Source: Bacillota bacterium (GTDB lineage Bacteria; Bacillota; Clostridia; Acetivibrionales; DTU013). Taken from it: a stretch of DNA of 64,000 nucleotides. The stretch's first letter is position 1, and each line of letters opens with the position of its first letter. Shown piece by piece: positions 17,635-25,548 of this stretch. The notes under the pieces are model-generated. The model did no database searches. It worked only from the letters and a program-made list of their open reading frames with translations, and was not told where the DNA came from. The DNA is taken from assembly GCA_023433505.1 (NCBI GenBank), contig JAEZCO010000070.1, forward strand, positions 62,001 through 126,000. Reading direction: 5' to 3'. The position numbers and the translations under genes were made by a program.

Positions 17635-19734
17635 ATGGATGAAATGCAAAAGCATCTTAATTTTGTCAATGCGGAGCTGGCTGCTCAAAAATACGAAGAT
17701 CAGTACATCTCAAGGTTTGGGTCCCATTTTTCCCTGAAATTTGATCATGAGGGAAGAGGTGTGCTGCCTGTAGGCATCGGGCCTTTAAATACCAACCTGA
17801 GCGTATATTTTGCAGCCGATATAAACGATGAGCGATGGAGCCTCCCCTTGCAGTATGTATACTGCTTTGACAGAGGAAACCGGGGCATATCCGATTTTGA
17901 TCTGAAAAGGACCATGAACAGGGTTTCGCTGATAAGCAAAGAAAACCACCGGGGCGTTGAAATGGAATGGGAGTTCATTTCACCCTTCTATCCCCAGGAC
18001 AAGAAGCTCAGTACGGCACCATTCTTCTATGTGGTGTGCCGTTTGACGAATCAGTCGGACAGCATTAAAACCGGAAGAATCTTTGGCGGTTTGGAGAATT
18101 TAAAAGGCCAAAAAAGAGAGCCGGAGAAAAGGCTCCTGCGTCAAAAAGTTGATACGGCCGCCGCTTTCAGGGGCCCTGAAGCGGTACCCGGCAAACTGCT
18201 GCATTATGAGCTGGGGCTTGCCGCCGAAACGGACGGGTGCTGCTTTGACAGAGTAGTAAACACTTCGGCAATCTGGGACTGCCTCGTTTACGACTATAGC
18301 CTTGCACCGGGCGAGTCCGGAGAATTCGGCTTTATCCTGTCGTGCTTTCTTTTAGATAAAGGGATAATCACATGCCATGGAGAAGAATGCTCGTTATTTT
18401 ATCAGAACGAATTTGGTTCTACGGAAGAAGTAATATCCTATGCAAGGGATCAGAAGCTGCAAATCCTGTCACGCAGCCATCTTTTCGAGGATATTTTCAT
18501 CAAGACGTCCATTCCCCAGCATATCAAGGACTTCATCTATTGGAATTTTCACATCTATTCCGGGGCCGCATGGCTTCTTGTGCGGCCCGGCGGCAAAGCT
18601 TTCTATACCAATTACGAAGGCGGAGCAAGATACTTTTCCACCGTGGATGTGGAATATAACCTGGCTTTGTTTTATGCCCTTTTCTGGCCGGAGCTTATTA
18701 CCGACCAGTTGGAATTGTGGGTTGAAACCTACAATAAAGGAAACCGCCACAGGCCCCACAGCTTCGGCTCCCGGCACAGGATCATGGAGCACGATATCGG
18801 AGCAGGCTTTGAGATTGATGAGCAGATGTATATTCCCGGCCCTATGCCGGTAGAGGAGAACAGCAATTTTATCCTGATTCATTTTCTTTATTATAAATAT
18901 ACCGGAGACAGCAGCTTTTTCAAAAAACAACTGAATTTATGCCTTGAACTGGCGGACTATATTGTGGAATCGGACGTAAACGGCAACGGCCTGCCCGACC
19001 TGGGCACCAACAATACCCTGGACAGCTTTGAAGATTTGCTTAAAAACATGGAGGACCAGGTGTTCCTGGGCGTGAAGGCGGGCACGGCGCTTATAGCCCT
19101 GTGCCGCATGCTGGACGAGTTGGGTGTGCAAGGTGTTCAACAGGGAAGATACCGGGAGCAGTCTGAAAAAATATTTACAACCATAGAAAATGAGGCCTGG
19201 GCCCGGGACCATTATGTCATCACCGTTTCACCCAGGCACCCTGCAGGCTGGGACCGGCCTGCCCCGCTTACCACCAACGGCATGGCATATCTCTTTTATA
19301 CAGGATGCCCTCTGCCGCTTTCTGTGGATAGGCTGAAGCAGGATATCCTGACTTCACAGCTTGATTATTCATTATGGCCGTCAATGGGCGTATGGCGGGA
19401 TATGACGGCAATGTATCTCGGGATCATGCCCGGCTTGGAATACAAATTCAGGCCGGATTTCAGGAATGACATGTATCCGCGTTCGGTAAATTCCGCGGGA
19501 ATCCTTCAGACCTATGCAGGGATTGCAATTGATGTGCCCGGCAAGAGAATCACAGTTGCCGGAACAGAGGAGGGATTATTCCCGCTGCTGCCCTTTGCTG
19601 ATTGGGAGAATGGCGTCATACCGTTTATGAATATATCCGGAGGTACCATCAGCATCATCAGCAGGACCGAAAGCATGAACGGATTCAAGATTGAACAAGG
19701 TCACACTCTGCCAGGTGTGGTGCACGAAGTGTAG
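17635..19734 (+). CDS. Six-hairpin glycosidase-like protein (DUF4965/glutaminase-A-like)
   Basis: I take the ATG at 17635, with GGAGAG 10 nt upstream; 17617 is the alternative. About 699 residues. The N-terminal ~280 residues are beta-rich. The C-terminal part is an (alpha/alpha)6 domain with motifs as in DUF4965/GtaA and distantly GH52 proteins: FSTVDVEYNLALFYALFWPEL, VEENSNFILIHFLYYKYTGD, NNTLDSFEDL and VKAGTALIALCRMLDEL. Acidic residues in STVDVEYN and NTLDSFED are candidate catalytic groups. The last residues (VVHEV and stop) come from an inserted repeat, so the original C-terminus has been replaced. No signal peptide. Confidence 0.72.
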   Translation: MDEMQKHLNFVNAELAAQKYEDQYISRFGSHFSLKFDHEGRGVLPVGIGPLNTNLSVYFAADINDERWSLPLQYVYCFDRGNRGISDFDLKRTMNRVSLISKENHRGVEMEWEFISPFYPQDKKLSTAPFFYVVCRLTNQSDSIKTGRIFGGLENLKGQKREPEKRLLRQKVDTAAAFRGPEAVPGKLLHYELGLAAETDGCCFDRVVNTSAIWDCLVYDYSLAPGESGEFGFILSCFLLDKGIITCHGEECSLFYQNEFGSTEEVISYARDQKLQILSRSHLFEDIFIKTSIPQHIKDFIYWNFHIYSGAAWLLVRPGGKAFYTNYEGGARYFSTVDVEYNLALFYALFWPELITDQLELWVETYNKGNRHRPHSFGSRHRIMEHDIGAGFEIDEQMYIPGPMPVEENSNFILIHFLYYKYTGDSSFFKKQLNLCLELADYIVESDVNGNGLPDLGTNNTLDSFEDLLKNMEDQVFLGVKAGTALIALCRMLDELGVQGVQQGRYREQSEKIFTTIENEAWARDHYVITVSPRHPAGWDRPAPLTTNGMAYLFYTGCPLPLSVDRLKQDILTSQLDYSLWPSMGVWRDMTAMYLGIMPGLEYKFRPDFRNDMYPRSVNSAGILQTYAGIAIDVPGKRITVAGTEEGLFPLLPFADWENGVIPFMNISGGTISIISRTESMNGFKIEQGHTLPGVVHEV

Positions 19735-19795
19735 CGTAGGGTGAATTCATTTCGCCCGGAGCGAGGGGGTATGAGGGCATGCCCCAATGGAAATG
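19691..19795. repeat. MITE-like repeat, short internally deleted copy
   Basis: Starts TTGAACAAGGTCACA, like the left end at 10208, then joins directly to the right part (GTGCACGAAGTG, the GAATTCATTTCGCCC hairpin, GCGAGGGGGTATG) found at 10376-10456. It supplies the last codons and the stop of the upstream gene and precedes the GH39 gene at 19830. Confidence 0.6.
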
Positions 19796-19829
19796 AAAAA
19801 GCGTCGGTACGGAAAGAGGAGAAAATAAA

Positions 19830-21326
19830 ATGCGGTTAATCGAGGTAGATTTTCATAAGGGTAAGGGGGCACACAACAAATATGCTTCCCTTTGCGTAGG
19901 AGCGGGGCGTGCTGCGGAAGGCCTCCGGATGGATTTCCGGGAACACCTGGAAACAGCGGCAAAGGAGTGCGGCTTCAAGTATTTGAGATTCCATGGGGTC
20001 TTTCATGACGACATGGGAGTTTATACCGAAGATAAGGAAGGTAAAGCAATCTATAACTGGCAATATGTTGATTCGGTATATGATGCAATCCTTGACCGGG
20101 GAATGAAGCCCTTTGTAGAAATAAGCTTTATGCCCGGAGGTTTGGCCAGCGGGGATAAGACAGTCTTCTGGTGGAAAGCAAACGTGACTCCGCCAAAGGA
20201 TTATGAACGGTGGTATGCTCTTGTCCATGAATTTGTGCGCCATCTGGAAGAAAGATACGGCAGGGAAGAAGTCGCCGCCTGGTATTTCGAAGTGTGGAAT
20301 GAGCCAAACCACCCTGCATTTTACTCAAGTACCATGGAAGAATACTTTAAAATGTATGCCATAACCTGCAGCGCAATCAAGGCAGTCAGCGGCAGCTACC
20401 GCGTGGGAGGCCCTGCTACGGCGGGGAATGCATGGGTTACGGAGTTTATTGAATATTGCTGCACCAATAGGATTGCGGTGGACTTTATTTCAACGCATAT
20501 GTATGGGGTACGGGGTGACTTTGACGAGTTTGGAGATGCGGTATTGTATTTGATAGACGACCCGGATTATGTCATCAATGCGGTAAAGGATGTTTATGAG
20601 GCTATCAAGGCTTCTCCCATGCCAGGCCTGGAAATCCACTATACGGAATGGAGCTCTTCCTATTCCAGCCGCGACCCGGTGCATGACAGCTATGTTCAGG
20701 CGCCATACATTCTATATAACCTCAAGAGAATGGAAGGGCTTGTCCATTCCCTGTCCTACTGGACCTTTACTGACGTATTTGAAGAGGTTGGGCCGCCGCC
20801 TTCACCCTTTCATGGGGGCTTTGGCCTGATAAACCTTCAGTCTCTCAAGAAGCCGGCCTTTTATGCCTATAAATTTCTAAGTGCATTAGGTGATACAGAG
20901 CTTATAAATCAGGACAGTGACAGTTGGGTATGTAAAACTGAAAACGGTATCCAGGCCCTTGTGTGGAATTATACAAAACAGCAGCAGGATGAAAGCAACG
21001 ATAAATATTTCAAAAGGGATCTTCCGGCGGAAAAGCTTCCTCCGGTAGTGCTTAAAATAAAGGGACTGCCTGAAGGCCAATATTGCGTAGAGGTGTATTC
21101 AACGGGCCATTCCTGCAATGATGTGTACGCAGACTATCTGAAAATGGGTTCACCCGGCACTTTAAAGAGGTCTGAGGTAAGGAAGCTGGCTGAAAATAAT
21201 GCGGGGTTACCGGTCCTTGTAAAGGAAATGACGGCGGGCATGGAGGAAAGCTGCCGCCTGGAGCTGGATATACGGGAGAATGACGTCTACCTGGTTAATA
21301 TCACAAAAAAGGAACAGGGACGATAA
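19830..21326 (+). CDS. GH39-like glycoside hydrolase (paralogue B)
   Basis: A 498-residue protein with GGAAAGAGGAG before the ATG. Clan GH-A TIM barrel: acid/base candidate Glu158 (FEVWNEPN), nucleophile candidate Glu273 (IHYTEWSSS), and the same YLRFHGVFHDD and VTPPKDYERW segments as paralogue A at 6721-8229. C-terminal beta-domain present. No signal peptide. Its position after the six-hairpin gene and before a transporter operon suggests that imported oligosaccharides are cleaved inside the cell by it. Confidence 0.86.
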   Translation: MRLIEVDFHKGKGAHNKYASLCVGAGRAAEGLRMDFREHLETAAKECGFKYLRFHGVFHDDMGVYTEDKEGKAIYNWQYVDSVYDAILDRGMKPFVEISFMPGGLASGDKTVFWWKANVTPPKDYERWYALVHEFVRHLEERYGREEVAAWYFEVWNEPNHPAFYSSTMEEYFKMYAITCSAIKAVSGSYRVGGPATAGNAWVTEFIEYCCTNRIAVDFISTHMYGVRGDFDEFGDAVLYLIDDPDYVINAVKDVYEAIKASPMPGLEIHYTEWSSSYSSRDPVHDSYVQAPYILYNLKRMEGLVHSLSYWTFTDVFEEVGPPPSPFHGGFGLINLQSLKKPAFYAYKFLSALGDTELINQDSDSWVCKTENGIQALVWNYTKQQQDESNDKYFKRDLPAEKLPPVVLKIKGLPEGQYCVEVYSTGHSCNDVYADYLKMGSPGTLKRSEVRKLAENNAGLPVLVKEMTAGMEESCRLELDIRENDVYLVNITKKEQGR

Positions 21327-21380
21327 GCACCGGTGCTCCTAAGTGTCAATATCAGAGGTATAAATAGATTGTTGCAAATA

Positions 21381-21409
21381 TTGTTTCGCAAAACCATTAA
21401 TGTTACTAT
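21381..21409 (+). promoter_or_regulatory. Sigma-A-type promoter of the transporter operon
   Basis: -35 TTGTTT (21381-21386), 17-nt spacer, -10 TACTAT (21404-21409). The upstream TTGCAAATATTGTTTCGCAA contains related half-sites that could be an operator. A short palindrome TTTCTCCGGAGAAA follows in the leader. Confidence 0.55.
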
Positions 21410-21508
21410 GAGAATGTAAGAGACATCACATTATTGTCCAAATTTCTCCGGAGAAAAAATTGAATATTTTGTGTTGAACTTCGCAAAAACTTTAAGGGGG
21501 AAGAATGA

Positions 21509-23200
21509 ATGAAAAGAATTATTCCTTTGCTTTTAGCGGCAGTACTTGTTGTGTCCTTGGGCCTGGCAGGCTGCGGCGCAGGCAATACCGGCGAAACAAC
21601 CGCAGCGGCAACAACGGCCGCAGGAACAACCTCACAGGGTACAGCCCAGCAGGCCATTGATCCGCTTGGAAAATATGAACAGCCAATAACCATCACCTAT
21701 GGCAGAATTGTACAGGCGGAACAGAAATTCCTTGAAGGTGAAAGCTACGATAACAACGTATGGATGAAAGAGTTTGAAAGTGAACTGGGAATAAAGGTTA
21801 AGGCTGCATGGGAAGCTGCACCGGACGCCTATGATACACAGCTCAACCTCAGCATTTTAAGCGGAGAGCTGCCGGATTTCTTTAAGGTCAATAATGCCGC
21901 TCAGCTTCAGCAGCTTGTGGCCGGTGACATGGTTGTGGATTTGACGGAAGTGAATGAGAAGTGGAGATCTCCGTTAGTCAAAGGCTTTATGGAAATGGGT
22001 AAAGGACTGGCAGAGGAACAGTGCTCCATCAACGGAAAGCTCTATGCATATCCCACCGGTACCGTAGTTCCCGAACAAGAGTCTTTTGTATATATCCGTG
22101 ATGACTTGAGACAGGAACTGGGAATTGCCGAGCCCAAGACCATGGAAGATTTGCTGGCTCTGGCCAAAGCCATGGTAGACAGCAAGAAGGTAAAATATGC
22201 TTTTGCTATAGGAAACAACCCTGTAACGGAAGGCTATATGAACCTGATCGGATTCTTCAATGCCTATGACGCTTTCCCCAACACCTGGATCAAAAAAGAC
22301 GACAAATTGGTTTACGGCGCAATACAGCCGGAAATGAAAAATGCGCTTGCTGTTTTGAAGCAGGCCTATGCCGGCGGTTTGATCGACAAAGAGTTTGTAG
22401 CAAAAGACAATGGTACGGCCGCGCAGGATGTTGTAAACGGTAATGCAGGCATCTGCTTCGGACAGTTCTGGATGAACGGCTGGCCGCTTCCCGATGCCTA
22501 TACCAATAACAAGTTTGATATGAGAGGCTATTCAATACCTTTCTCCAGCTCGGCTACTTTAAAGAAGGTACAGGGTTCAGCGGTTGCTTTAACCAGCAAT
22601 AGCTCAACCTACTGCGTAAGAAAAGGCTATGAGCATCCCGAAGCGATTGCAAAAATGAGCAACTACTTTATTGAAAAAGGCTACGGCGCAACTGCCGATA
22701 CCACAAAGTACAGAATAAACGGCGACGTAAACGTATTCTCAACCTCTCCTGTCGGCGGCGGCGGCGCACCGTATTACAATGTTTCCATTCAAAAAGCCGT
22801 AACGGATGCCATTGACAAAAAGGATGAGAGCCTGGTTGCAAATGACGCTCAGATGAAGGCAGCTTTTGAATCCCTCACCAAATATTTGAGCGGGACCTTT
22901 GAAACTCCAAACTTCACCGATTATAAATTCTTCTACGGACCCAAATCGATCTTTGCCATCGAAGATTCATACATTCAGAATGGCCAGATCATGCCAAGCG
23001 AATTTTACGGGGCGGATACGCCTGAAATGATCCGGAAGATGTCTGCGCTCAGAACGGCGGAAATCCAGATGATTCTCAGCATCGTATCCGGTGCGAAGGA
23101 TATCAATGAGTTTGACAATTTCGTTACAGACTGGAATAAACAGGGCGGTGAGTTGATTACTGCCGAAGTCAATGACTGGAAAGTAAAAATGGGCAAATAA
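21509..23200 (+). CDS. Extracellular solute-binding lipoprotein, ABC sugar transporter (2)
   Basis: A 563-residue protein preceded by AAGGGGGAAG. The signal MKRIIPLLLAAVLVVSLGLAGC ends in a lipobox with Cys22, followed by a Thr/Ala/Gly-rich linker (~25-50) and an LplA-type solute-binding domain. It is the substrate-capture subunit for the two permeases that follow. A hairpin between it and the permeases may keep its expression higher than theirs. Confidence 0.92.
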   Translation: MKRIIPLLLAAVLVVSLGLAGCGAGNTGETTAAATTAAGTTSQGTAQQAIDPLGKYEQPITITYGRIVQAEQKFLEGESYDNNVWMKEFESELGIKVKAAWEAAPDAYDTQLNLSILSGELPDFFKVNNAAQLQQLVAGDMVVDLTEVNEKWRSPLVKGFMEMGKGLAEEQCSINGKLYAYPTGTVVPEQESFVYIRDDLRQELGIAEPKTMEDLLALAKAMVDSKKVKYAFAIGNNPVTEGYMNLIGFFNAYDAFPNTWIKKDDKLVYGAIQPEMKNALAVLKQAYAGGLIDKEFVAKDNGTAAQDVVNGNAGICFGQFWMNGWPLPDAYTNNKFDMRGYSIPFSSSATLKKVQGSAVALTSNSSTYCVRKGYEHPEAIAKMSNYFIEKGYGATADTTKYRINGDVNVFSTSPVGGGGAPYYNVSIQKAVTDAIDKKDESLVANDAQMKAAFESLTKYLSGTFETPNFTDYKFFYGPKSIFAIEDSYIQNGQIMPSEFYGADTPEMIRKMSALRTAEIQMILSIVSGAKDINEFDNFVTDWNKQGGELITAEVNDWKVKMGK

Positions 23201-23218
23201 GGACGGCTTTCAAGAGCG

Positions 23219-23247
23219 GGTACACAGGACTTCAAGTTCTGTGTACC
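23219..23247 (+). terminator. Intercistronic hairpin after the binding-protein gene
   Basis: GGTACACAG (23219-23227) and CTGTGTACC (23239-23247) form a perfect 9-bp stem followed by GTCTTTT. It is a likely partial terminator or mRNA-stabilising structure. Confidence 0.6.
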
Positions 23248-23251
23248 GTCT

Positions 23252-23295
23252 TTTGAACAACGTCACAGTTCCCCTCCTCTAAGGTGGGGGATACC
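23252..23295. repeat. MITE-like repeat, left-end copy
   Basis: Contains TTGAACAACGTCACAGT and the CCCCTCC/GGTGGGG hairpin, as at 10208-10247, but lacks the right part. Like that copy it lies just downstream of a solute-binding-protein gene. Confidence 0.6.
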
Positions 23296-23355
23296 GAAAC
23301 GCATGGCTGCAGGTGAAGAGAATCAAGACTTTTATTGAAGAGGGCGTGACTGGTA

Positions 23356-24300
23356 TTGGAAGAACAAATTGCTATTGTCTCAGGCTATACGAAAAAAAGA
23401 AAAAAGTATAACAAATCACTCTATGTGATGATGATTATTCCTGTGTTATTGACCTTTGTCTATGCATATTTGCCTTTAGGAGGCCTTATAGCGGCATTTC
23501 AAAGATTTGACCTTGCAAAGGGGTTTTTAGGTTCCAAGCTGGTAGGGCTGGAAAATTTCAGCTATTTATTCGGATATTCTAATTTTTGGCAAACCGTATT
23601 TAATACTTTTTATATATCCATCATGAAGCTTTGCCTTCAAATGGTCATACCGCTGATTGTGGCGCTGATGCTGAATGAAGTGGCAAACAGCAGGTACAGG
23701 ACTTCGATTCAGACCATGGTATATTTGCCGCATTTCATCTCCTGGGTAATCGTTGCGGGAATGCTGAGAGAATTGTTGTCTCTGGACGGTTCGGTGAACA
23801 ACATCCTGGCGTCCTTTGGCATAGAGCCTGTCATGTTCCTTATAGACAAAACGCTGTTCCCCTTTGTTATTGTGCTGTCGGATGCATGGAAGTCCTTCGG
23901 CTTTGACACAATTATGATCATGGCTGCGCTGACCCAGATTAATCCCAACCTATACGAAGCTGCTACCATGGACGGCGCCGGGAGATGGAAGAAAACTCTC
24001 CATATCACCATCCCGGGGATTATGCCCATCATCATACTGGTGTTTATATTAAAGCTGGGAAGTATCGTTAACAACGCAGGGTTTGACCAGGTCGTAAATT
24101 TATACTCTCCCATGGTCTATGAGACCGGCGATATATTGGATACGCTAACCTACCGGCTTGCTTTTGATTCCAGTGCCAATGCAATTCCACAGTATGATAT
24201 AGCGACGGCAGTGGGACTTATGCGGTCTGTAGTTTCATTCGTCCTTGTGTCCGTATCCTATTTCATTGCGCACAAGGTAGCAGACTATAGAATATTTTAA
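23356..24300 (+). CDS. ABC sugar transporter permease, LplB type
   Basis: A 314-residue integral membrane protein with a TTG start preceded by AGAGGGCG. About six membrane helices are visible, plus the permease EAA loop EAATMDGAGRWKKTLHITIPG that contacts the ATPase. It forms a heterodimer with the next permease. No ATPase gene is in the locus, so a shared MsmK/UgpC-type ATPase encoded elsewhere is expected. Confidence 0.92.
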   Translation: MEEQIAIVSGYTKKRKKYNKSLYVMMIIPVLLTFVYAYLPLGGLIAAFQRFDLAKGFLGSKLVGLENFSYLFGYSNFWQTVFNTFYISIMKLCLQMVIPLIVALMLNEVANSRYRTSIQTMVYLPHFISWVIVAGMLRELLSLDGSVNNILASFGIEPVMFLIDKTLFPFVIVLSDAWKSFGFDTIMIMAALTQINPNLYEAATMDGAGRWKKTLHITIPGIMPIIILVFILKLGSIVNNAGFDQVVNLYSPMVYETGDILDTLTYRLAFDSSANAIPQYDIATAVGLMRSVVSFVLVSVSYFIAHKVADYRIF

Positions 24301-24313
24301 CGGGGGTCTTTCC

Positions 24314-25195
24314 ATGGTGTTAAGAAAACGGAAAATAAATGCTTTTGACGTCTTCAATAATATTGTTCTGCTGATCCTGGGACTTTCCTGCATCGTACCC
24401 TTTATCAGCGTTTTAGCAGTATCGGTCAGCGACAAGGCAGCGGTTGCGGCAGGCAGCATTGCCATCCTTCCGGTGGGCTTTACGCTTGATAACTATAAAT
24501 ATGCTCTTTCCCAGGTCCAATTTTTGCATTCGATGCTTAATTCGGTGGAGAGGGTGGTGCTGGCCGTTATTTTAAATCTCGCGGTTTCAACCATCGCCGC
24601 ATATCCCCTGTCCAAAAAGAAGGGCGTATTTCCCGGCAGGTCCTATTTTGCCTGGTTCTTTGTTGTTACCATGCTGGTAGGAGCGGGAATGGTACCGAGA
24701 TTTATCATTGTTGACGCTACCCATCTTCGCAATACCATCTGGGCATTGGTCATACCCAGTGCCGCCAATGCGTTTTTCATCACCATCCTGCTGAATTTCT
24801 TCAGGGGCATACCGGAAGAACTGGAAGAGTCGGCTTTTCTTGACGGTGCGGGACATTGGACCATACTGCTCAAGATCTATGTGCCGCTGGCAATCCCAGC
24901 GTTTATTACACTGATCATTTACTGTGTGGTTGGACACTGGAACGAATGGTTTGAGGGCCAGGTATATATGAACCAGGTCAAAAACTATCCGCTGAGCTCC
25001 TACCTGAGAGGCGTAGTGACGACGCCGAATTTTGGCACACTGGGCATCAGGACGGCTATGGAAAGAATGAACATCAACAGCAGGTCCTTTACCGCCGCAC
25101 AGATTCTTATCGGCACGGTTCCGATTCTAATCATGTATCCCTTCTTACAGCGGTATTTTGTCAAGGGTATGACTCTTGGCAGTGTTAAGGGCTGA
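24314..25195 (+). CDS. ABC sugar transporter permease, YtcP type
   Basis: A 293-residue membrane protein starting 13 nt after the previous gene, with a GGGGG site. Six hydrophobic segments and the EAA loop EESAFLDGAGHWTILLKIYVPL are visible. Second half of the transmembrane channel for the binding protein at 21509 and possibly also for the one at 8563. Confidence 0.92.
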   Translation: MVLRKRKINAFDVFNNIVLLILGLSCIVPFISVLAVSVSDKAAVAAGSIAILPVGFTLDNYKYALSQVQFLHSMLNSVERVVLAVILNLAVSTIAAYPLSKKKGVFPGRSYFAWFFVVTMLVGAGMVPRFIIVDATHLRNTIWALVIPSAANAFFITILLNFFRGIPEELEESAFLDGAGHWTILLKIYVPLAIPAFITLIIYCVVGHWNEWFEGQVYMNQVKNYPLSSYLRGVVTTPNFGTLGIRTAMERMNINSRSFTAAQILIGTVPILIMYPFLQRYFVKGMTLGSVKG

Positions 25196-25224
25196 GTGCA
25201 ATTACAACGAAATGCTATTAATCT

Positions 25225-25284
25225 ATGCGCCTCGAAGAAATACCACCGTAAAGGGTTTGTGATATTTCTTTAAGGCGCATTTTG
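25225..25284 (+). terminator. Hairpin terminator after the transporter operon
   Basis: TGCGCCT...AAGAAATA pairs with TATTTCTT...AGGCGCA and is followed by TTTTGC, 30 nt after the permease stop codon. Confidence 0.5.
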
Positions 25285-25383
25285 CTACTTATAAGTGCGC
25301 CGTATGGGGTATGGATATCATGGGAGAAGTGCGAAAAAATTAGGATGCTGTGCGCTTAAAAGATCAGTATATATGCATATTGG

Positions 25384-25444
25384 AGATGCTCCTTAAGTTT
25401 CCCGAAGTTCAGTTGTCATGGCTTCTGGAAAATAAGGAGCATCT
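25384..25444. repeat. Long isolated hairpin in a convergent spacer
   Basis: AGATGCTCCTTA (25384-25395) pairs perfectly with TAAGGAGCATCT (25433-25444). The stem continues inward with TTTCC/GGAAA and GAAG/CTTC. It is followed by GTTTTA. It may be a terminator or a small structured RNA. The rest of the 353-base spacer shows nothing else. Confidence 0.5.
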
Positions 25445-25548
25445 GTTTTAGTATAATGGTTTACTATACTTTTCACTTATTCAAACTGGAATTTGTCCTT
25501 CTAGCAAGCTCTAGGGCTGCAACCTTACTGTTGAAAGGCTTGTATATC

